From positions 2,431 through 66,430 of the forward strand of contig QANU01099484.1 of NCBI GenBank assembly GCA_003254905.1: DNA of 64,000 bases. Direction: 5' to 3'. The notes beneath the pieces are model-generated. The model searched no databases. It worked only from the letters and a program-made list of their open reading frames with translations, and was not told the origin of the DNA. Source of the stretch: Nissolia schottii. Taxonomy: Eukaryota; Streptophyta; Magnoliopsida; Fabales; Fabaceae. Position numbers and translations under genes: made by a program. This document shows positions 57,059-64,000 of this stretch, one piece after another. Position 1 is the first letter of the stretch, and each line of letters opens with the position of its first letter.

Positions 57059-58526
57059 GATTGTTGAGGTGTGGGAAGAGTTGCAGGCTTAGATGGACAA
57101 ATTACCTCAGGCCAGACCTGAAGAGAGGCCTTCTGTCGGAGTATGAGGAGAAAATGGTCATTGACCTCCATGCTCAACTTGGAAACAGGTTCTTTTCCCC
57201 CACCACATTCCTTCCATTCACACCACTTCCTCTGTTTCCCCTGTTTCCTCTGTTCTCCAAATTTTGAAGCTCTTCAAGATTTATTAGGAGACTTGGTTTA
57301 AGTCAGAATATGTTTTAAAAGTATAAAAAAATAAAAGTTTCTTCTATTAGTGATTGACACCTAAAGCTCTTACTTAGTTGAATTGATCATTTCCCCCTCC
57401 AAGTTGTAATTCATTTATTATCACATATACATGCTAGGAGAAGACGTATAAAACTTGTAGACCAAGTCGTCTTCTTCTTCTTCATCTTTTTTCCCTTTTC
57501 TTTTTGCAGTTTATGATTGCAGTTCTTTAAAGTTGACTGCAAATTGCAATTATTAATATATACAATATATATATTATATAATAATAAAATAAAATAAAGC
57601 AAAGGGTGGCCAATTTTTCTGTCTTGCGAGCTAAACTTGTATGATTTCTTAATTCGCATGACTTTTTCTAGTGACCACAAAGTCACTATTCCCTCTCTTT
57701 TTTCTCAAATATTCCGCTTGCATTTGGCATGGCCCTTGTGATGAAATCTTTGGTTTATATTATTTTAACGATAAAGCATTACTTTACACGTTACTGATTG
57801 GTTTCCAATATTGTATTTTGCCGCAGGTGGTCCAAGATTGCCTCTCACCTCCCCGGAAGAACCGATAACGAGATCAAGAACCATTGGAACACGCACATAA
57901 AGAAAAAGCTCAAGAAAATGGGAATTGACCCCGCCACACACAAGCCACTCCCCATTAACACCACTGATCAAACTCAAACCCAAACCCAAACCAAACCAGA
58001 ACAACAGCAGCAACAACAGCAACAACATGGATCACTTGATGACACCAAATTGGAACCTCAGAATGGACAAAGCAAGGAGCAAGAGAAGCAGGAGGCATCG
58101 TTTGAGTCATCGACCATCACTGAAGCCAAGGAAGAGGACCAAATCATGACACCACTGTTTGAGTCTATGGAACTGATCAATGGCTTCTGCACAGATGAGG
58201 TTCCGATCATTGAGCCTGACGGGATTCTTGCCCCTCCTTCCACTTCATCAACCAGCACAACATCGCCTTCTTCTTCTTCTTCTTCTTCTTCTTATTCTTC
58301 TTATTCTTATTCAGAATCATCCAAATTCATTGAAGACTTGCTCCTCTCAGATTTTGAGTGGCCACACAATTGCAACATTGAAAACAGCGTGGCCTTGTGG
58401 GACGATGACTTTGTTAGCAACTGGGATTTTTTGATCAATGATGGCGGTGATGGTGACAGATCAAAGCAAGTTTTTGACCCAAGAATCATCATGGATTCAG
58501 AATCTTGGGCTTATGGCTTGTTTTGA
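57059..58526 (+). CDS. MYB20: R2R3-MYB transcription factor, MYB20/43 type (partial)
   Basis: Two exons are visible: 57059-57188 (130 nt, the standard length of R2R3-MYB exon 2) and 57827-58526. The first (about 130 nt, the usual MGRxPCC... start and most of R2) must lie in the gap at 56538-56744. Exon 2 ends R2 ([20 protein letters not shown]) and opens R3 ([19 protein letters not shown]). Exon 3 completes it ([16 protein letters not shown] ... [10 protein letters not shown]). The C-terminus has a Gln run, [16 protein letters not shown], a Ser run from a TTC microsatellite, [13 protein letters not shown], and the end ESWAYGLF. I recognise the GFC-DEVP and final W-x-x-LF motifs from Arabidopsis MYB20/MYB43, nuclear activators of lignin and phenylalanine biosynthesis in secondary walls. 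Function here is by homology. The symbol is a best match from memory; MYB43 or MYB85-like are alternatives. Confidence 0.88.
58262..58311 (+). repeat. TTC microsatellite coding poly-Ser
   Basis: Repeated TCT/TTC codons inside MYB exon 3 encode a run of Ser with two interspersed Tyr. The length is likely to vary between alleles without a frameshift. Confidence 0.85.
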
Positions 58527-60662
58527 TTTGATTTGAAAAAAGAAACCTTTTTTCTTTTTCTTCTCTTTTTTTTTTCTCTTCACTTGATCATGGCTTATTT
58601 GTGATTGTAAGTGGTTGCAAAGGAATAAACAGTTAAATCAGGAATCATAGTGAACCCACCACACCCCCACCCCACCCACAAAAATCTTTGTTCACTCCTT
58701 GTATTATGATATTATCCACTTTTTAATGCCACCCCCAAACCTTTTCACATTATCATAAGTGGAGAAAGAAATCTGTGTATATGGTATGGTAGTTTCAAAA
58801 ACGTGTTGGTTTGTTGTTTCTGCCTTTTGGGGGGAATACTTTCTTGGCTGGACTAGAGATGTTTGCATGTAATTGAATTGTTCTATGTTGTTTCTTACTT
58901 AGAACTTGGGATATTAAATATTCTAAGCTCAATTATTATGGTAATAATGCTATAATTGTATAAATCAGTTGTGTGTGTGTGTGTGTTTTTTTTTTCTTCT
59001 TCTTTTTCCACTTGAATTATTTCCAAAACATATGGTTTCGTATCATAACGGATTTGCTGATTACTTTCTTGGTCTTTCACTCTGTTAGCAGTGACATCTA
59101 CCAAATTAATAATACTTATTGAAGCAATTTGGCTCTACCCATTAGAGATACGATAATAGTTCGTCTATTTTTAATCATCCATCACGTTGAATATACTTAG
59201 TATTAAAAAATAATTTAAGGAATAAACTTATTACGGTACTCTTATTTAGTTTGGTTGAAATGTTTTATGATAAAAAGAGTAACATTAAAAAATTACTATT
59301 TCTTTTATTTAATTTGGTTGAAATGTTTTATGATAAAAAGAGTAACATTGAAAAATTACTATTTCTAAGACTCTAAAATATTAAGAACATAATTGAAAAC
59401 TTACCAATAAATTTTACCTTAAAAGTTAAGAATGAAAAATAATTAAAACTAAAAAATTTGGCCAAAGGGAGTGCTATTCCTCTCATCAAGAAGTGAACAT
59501 CTCAAAATTAAATGGATTAAGCTAAAGGGAAAAACAAATTGCAATACTTCCAAATGTAGAGATGTCTAATGAATCAAGAAAACAGTAGAGATGTCTTTTT
59601 CTATCCTTTAAATATCTATAATAATTTTTATAAAAAATACTTGTAGTAATTTGACTAATACTCCCTTCATTTTTTTTTTTACTTATCCATCTTTCTATTT
59701 TGTTATTTTCACAAATATTTATTCACTTTTAAATTTAAATAATATTAATTACTTTTTTTTCTTAATATACTCCTATTAAATAAATCATCTATGTCAAATT
59801 TATATATTATTAATAACTTCAACTATTTTCATTATCTCTATATTAAATAAAGACAATCATGTAAAATATTATTAATTTCTTTTACTTTCATATTTTTTAA
59901 TTATTTTTTTAATATTGATACACAACTTAAAGTAGAAAAATAAAAAAAAAAGCATGAGTACATGGTAGTCATCCAAAAACAAAACGCCAAGTGAATATTT
60001 ATTGGATTGTGCAAACATTAGAAATGAATAACCTCTTGACCAAATGGATGTTTGCTTCAGGATCTCTGCTTAGCTGTGAGGATATAGTAACCTATTTGGT
60101 CACCTTTAAATACACATAATTAATAAATAAGGTAAGTTATTTCACATCAGTTAGCTACCACGACTTATTAGTAACATGCTTGTATTTTTTTTTTTTCCTT
60201 TTGATGGGGATATGTCGGTATTTTTAATTTATTTTCCTTATTTCACTTTTTAAAACATTTATACAATATCTCTCCTCTTGGCCGGCAAGCCATTATCTTT
60301 GTGAAACTAAAGTTATGAATTTATGCACCGTTGTACATGTCTTTCTTTCTAAAGCAAGCTCATCAAAACACCGCTAGCATCAAACAGCAATCATCACAAT
60401 AAAAGTATTTTATTTTCTTGCAACCCCAAAAATATTATATTTTAGGCTTAAATAACCTTTTTTATCCCCTATATATATTGTGTTTACTTATTCTCTGGGA
60501 AATCAGTGATAAACTAAATTAGAAAAAAATTTAGCAAACAACAGTTAGAATAGTTTTAGGAACATTATTTAACAAACAACAGTAGTGTTGCTACATAATA
60601 CTGTAATTGTAACAAAAAGAAAGTAGGGACACTTAGATTCGCATCAAATAATATTATCTAAT
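58527..60662. other. MYB 3' flank and intergenic DNA
   Basis: It contains a (GT)n run (58968-58987) and a 63-bp tandem duplication at about 59245-59367 (TTTGGTTGAAATGTTTTATG twice). No further gene. Confidence 0.5.
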
Positions 60663-61141
60663 GAGGTGTTTGGTATAAGGTAACGATCTATCCAGATTAT
60701 CGGTAATTTAATTTTTAAATTACCTGATAATTTACATTGACATGGTTGGTGCGACATGATTGTCGGTGTATTATTTAGGTAATTTGTGGGAGGTGTCTAT
60801 CTAAATTATTACCTCCAGTAATCCTAAATAATAATAATAATAATAATTATTATTATTATTATTATAAAAGTAGTAATATTAAAAAATAAAATAATAATAA
60901 TAGTAATAATAATAATAATAATAATAATTATTATTATTATAAAAATAATAATGAAAATAAAAGTAGTAGTAGTAGTAGTAGTAATAATAATGTATATTAC
61001 CTCGTATAAATTTTCAGTTACATGACTTGTGCATATCAAACACAACAATGTAACGTTACCTACAATTTAATTAGTGATAATCTTTTTAAAAGGTAATCTA
61101 GATTACCTAATAATTTTAGAGGCAATGTTCCAAATGCCCCA
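60663..61141. mobile_element. MITE carrying an AAT/ATT microsatellite
   Basis: The left end GAGGTGTTTGGTATAAGGTAA and the reversed right end GGGGCATTTGGAACATTGCCT form imperfect inverted repeats, with GGTAAT(C/T)TAGATTACC-type words near both ends. The centre (60827-60995) is (AAT)n directly followed by (ATT)n twice, which can fold back. No ORF and no clear target duplication. Confidence 0.5.
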
Positions 61142-62962
61142 AAGGCTCATTCTTAACAAAATTTATGCCTTTTCCAATTAAGTTTGATCTTTCATGTATA
61201 ACATAATTATAAAGCTCATGGGAAATGTGTGCAGAAAGACTGCCTTATCTATCTTGCAAATTAAAACCGTAAAATACGAGTAAAAGTGACATGCTGGGTC
61301 TAATCATACATTACATCATGCTAAACATCTATTATAATTATTGAAAAAATATTCTAACACCACTACCAAAACACTTATTTGCGGTGAAACATGTTGCAGT
61401 AGACGTGTTTTCATAGTCAATTTTATGGCACCATTTGCGACAAAAGTCTTTTTGTGGCGAAATCCACGGCAGTTTGTGTGAAATTTTTTTTGGCAAACTG
61501 ACTGTCGAAATTCAAGGTGGAACATCTTTTGTGGCGAAATTCAAATGACAAAATAAAAAAATAATAAATTAAATGTTTTCGTGGGGAGTACGCCGTGGGA
61601 AATTTATAAAAATATTTTTTAAAAATATCTTTAACGATGGTATATTCTGTTGTAAAATGATTCCACCACAATTTCATCGCAGATTCTATAAAATCCAATT
61701 TTTCCTTTTACAAAGATTTCGTATAATTCATTATTTCGCATAATTAAGAGTATATTAAAGACGATTATTTGGACTGGTAAAATTATTTATAAAATTTATT
61801 TCTTCCAACTGTCGGTCAAAATAATTGTTTCACGATCTCGCGGAATGTCGCAAGATCCGTGCCAATTTTCGGGCAATATCAGAATTCCGGCAAGTGTCAA
61901 AGGTATCCGTAAAATATACTCTTACGGAGATAAATTCAAGAATACCGTAACTGGATACACCCACCTAACCAGGAAAACTAGTAGATCGTGACTATGTGTT
62001 CGGAATATTTTTAAGATATCTGTACATGGGCAATTAACGACCAAACGCGATCAAATATGATCGAAAAATTTTAAAACCAAGCTTTAGCCAGTTGACCCGC
62101 GTGGTCAATGGTCTGAGGGGGGAAGATTAAATGCATTTGATGCATTTAATGCAGCATTATCCTCTTTTTTATTTTCTTTTTTCTTTTTCTTTTTGGCCAA
62201 ACTTTTGGCTATAAATAGCCACTTACTTCGGCTACCAGTGCTGCATATTTTCCCTCTGTTTCCATAAAATTTCTATTCCGTTAATGCATACTGCAGTAAC
62301 GCTGTCGGACACAAAAAAATAGAAGGAACATTTCAATGTGAAGAGAATATTTTTCTCATCACTTTCACCGATTCAGAACGTACTTAGGAAGTGGGTAATC
62401 CTATACCCACTGTCTATGTGAATTTTTATGTTATTTTATGTGTTTATATTTAAGAAATTGACTTAGGAAACATTATGTGAAAAATATAGAGATAATGATG
62501 TGAAGATGATTTTATGAAATTTTAATGTTAGAAAAACATAACTGTACTGGTATATTATGATTTTATGAAATTTTATGAAATTGACTCTAACTATCAAATA
62601 TTATATATGTGTATATATATAATATAATATAAATAATTATTTTACTTAATTCAAATTTAAACTCATCTTGTAGTATTCCTTAATGCACAGACATAATTCA
62701 CAAATATAAATAAAAATAACAAGTATTAAAATATAATTTTAGCAAGATTATTTTTTAAATAAGTGAAAATACCTCATTTTTTAAAGTATGCAACGTTTCA
62801 CTTCTAAAAAAATAGACGAAAATATTATTTGTGGTAAAAAATACATTGTAAAATAAATAATTTATATTTTTTAAGTAAAGACATCAAAAGTCATTTCTCA
62901 AAAATTATGTTTTTTATGCTGAAAAAAAACATAATTGTTTTTTGTGTACGACCAAGGTATTC
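61142..62962. other. Intergenic DNA, possible CACTA derivative
   Basis: CACTACCAAAACACTTATTTG at 61360-61380, followed by GTGGCGAAA/TTTGCGAC words up to about 61690, resembles the end of a non-autonomous CACTA element. The opposite end was not identified. 62140-62340 looks like LTR/leader sequence (GGCTATAAATAGCC near 62208). No gene. Confidence 0.35.
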
Positions 62963-63249
62963 TGTAACGATCAGCAATAAGCTATAGGCCCAATAACCCA
63001 ATTAGTCCAATTGGGGAGTCTAGGATATTATAAATAGGGGGAGAATGGAATTAAGTGGGTATGGAAATTGTATTGAGTCTAATGTTACCTCTCTCTAAGG
63101 ATTTTCTTTCTCTTAGTTCATTCCTTCCTTTGGAAGGTTTTCCATCACTATCCCTTTTCTTTTGTAATTCAATACCAGAAAATGCAGAAAATACCAAAAT
63201 TAAACCATTAATCTCCATAATTCAGCATTTACAATTTTACTTCATTACA
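62963..63249 (+). repeat. Gypsy 5' LTR
   Basis: 287 bp from TGTAACGATCAGCAATAAGC to TTCATTACA with TG...CA ends. ATTATAAATAGGGG near 63030 is its TATA box. It is followed after two bases by a PBS-like TGGTGCTTTCATTGG. The partner LTR would lie beyond the window. Confidence 0.7.
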
Positions 63250-63250
63250 A

Positions 63251-63862
63251 ATGGTGCTTTCATTGGCCACCATGCCTACCATCCATGGTGGAGAAAATAA
63301 CTCAGCCTCAACACCAGAAATTGCAGACAAATTACAAGAAAAACTTTCACTATTCGATGGAGAGCACGACTATTGGTGGATCCTTAGTGCATGGAAGCTT
63401 TGGAAGGCCAGAGGTGCATCGGAATTGCAGCGGTTGCTACAGATTGAAGAAGGATTGTCTAGCCGCGATCTGACTTGGTTTCTGCTATGGCGTCGACGAA
63501 ATCCGTCGGCAAATTGGATGACCTTCAAGATAGCTTTCCTGTGCCGTTACCAACTAGGTTTTAAATCAATTTTTCCAGAAATTGCTCAACCTAAAGTCTT
63601 AGAGTGGGAAATTGAGTGAGAGGAAGTAATAGCAAAATTGAGATCAGAAATGCAAAGCAAATCATTGAAAGATCTACCAGAATTAGAAGCAAAAATTCTA
63701 GAAAATGCAGAGACAAAAGTTCAAACCAATCAAGAGGCAACAAACAATGCAACAATAACAACTCAAGAATCCAAACATTCAGATCCAGAATTGAAGCTAT
63801 CAGATCCAATAATTCAAGCAGAAACAGATGAAAATGCAGAAATTAAGCATTCAAAGAGGTAA
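63251..63862 (+). pseudogene. Gypsy gag N-terminal region with in-frame stop
   Basis: The frame opens just after the LTR. LSLFDGEHDYWWI ... RNPSANWMTFKIAFLCRYQ matches the capsid (Retrotrans_gag) pattern FDG-x-W...W-x-x-F-x-x-x-F/Y. A TGA at 63617-63619 interrupts it, and the same frame continues to the TAA at 63860-63862 through a Lys/Glu/Gln-rich segment. A Pro-rich coding stretch (PPPEPPY) near 63940 continues in another frame to the window edge. It is part of a Ty3/Gypsy element whose pol lies outside. Confidence 0.6.
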
Positions 63863-64000
63863 ATTCGGACTTACTTGAACCAATTTTGAGTTTTCCTGCT
63901 CCAGATCCATCCTCAGTTATTCCCGAGGAAGTGTGGCGGAAACCACCACCGGAGCCTCCATATCTGACAGTTATGGCGGTGATGACGTTACAAGAAGAGG

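Noticed and set aside
1..64000. CRISPR arrays, operons, bacterial genes
   Set aside because: All regular repeats here are microsatellites, tandem duplications or transposon parts. The genes have introns and plant-specific domains.

Overview
The window is nuclear DNA of a flowering plant, most likely a legume close to soybean (Glycine). The basis is the GT-AG introns, the very AT-rich intergenic DNA, plant-specific gene families (R2R3-MYB, DUF26/plasmodesmata-located protein, plant Nudix) and the dense layering of Copia, Gypsy, CACTA, L1-type LINE, SINE and MITE sequences. The species call is an inference from recall of related proteins and repeats, not from a search. There is a 207-base assembly gap at 56538-56744 and one unknown base at 29219.

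Only three host protein-coding genes can be supported, all on the + strand. (1) A five-exon Nudix hydrolase of the NUDT17/NUDT18 type (12078-13727, 181 aa). (2) A three-exon DUF26 protein with signal peptide, two cysteine-rich domains and one membrane segment, i.e. a plasmodesmata-located protein (27005-28714, 275 aa), with a strikingly GC-rich first exon. (3) An R2R3-MYB factor of the MYB20/MYB43 type (exons 2-3 at 57059-58526) whose first exon is hidden in the assembly gap. Nothing suggests that the three genes work together; they are separated by 13-28 kb of repeats.

Layout: 1-11.9 kb is intergenic with two SINE copies, foldback MITEs, a short + strand Copia RT scrap and a deletion-derivative Copia element with both LTRs (3872-6172). 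11.9-13.7 kb is the Nudix gene, whose introns carry a hairpin repeat, a TA microsatellite and a MITE. 13.7-18.5 kb is intergenic with degraded non-autonomous elements. 18.57-21.95 kb is a nested pair of Copia-type elements; the inner one is flanked by two nearly identical LTRs in INVERTED orientation, which is the most unusual structure here. 22-27 kb and 28.7-36.4 kb are intergenic with MITEs, TA microsatellites and an array of small hairpins. 36.5-43.2 kb is a decayed CACTA (En/Spm) transposon. 43.2-49 kb holds a second CACTA-like end, a solo LTR and a 140-bp tandem repeat. 49-52.9 kb holds a Copia RT fragment and an L1-type LINE broken by a 1.5-kb insertion and a MITE. 53-56 kb is intergenic, 56.2-58.6 kb is the MYB gene, 58.6-63 kb is intergenic with a microsatellite-bearing MITE, and the right edge enters a Ty3/Gypsy element (LTR from 62963).

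The best candidate for an undescribed system is a MITE family of exactly 227 bp in three intact copies (22898, 31028, 52604), plus a shortened intronic copy and an expanded copy. Target duplications of 9-10 bp point to Mutator-type mobilisation. Second is a family of short tandem hairpins with stem GAAATCG/CGATTTC, seen in the Nudix intron and at 34.3 kb.
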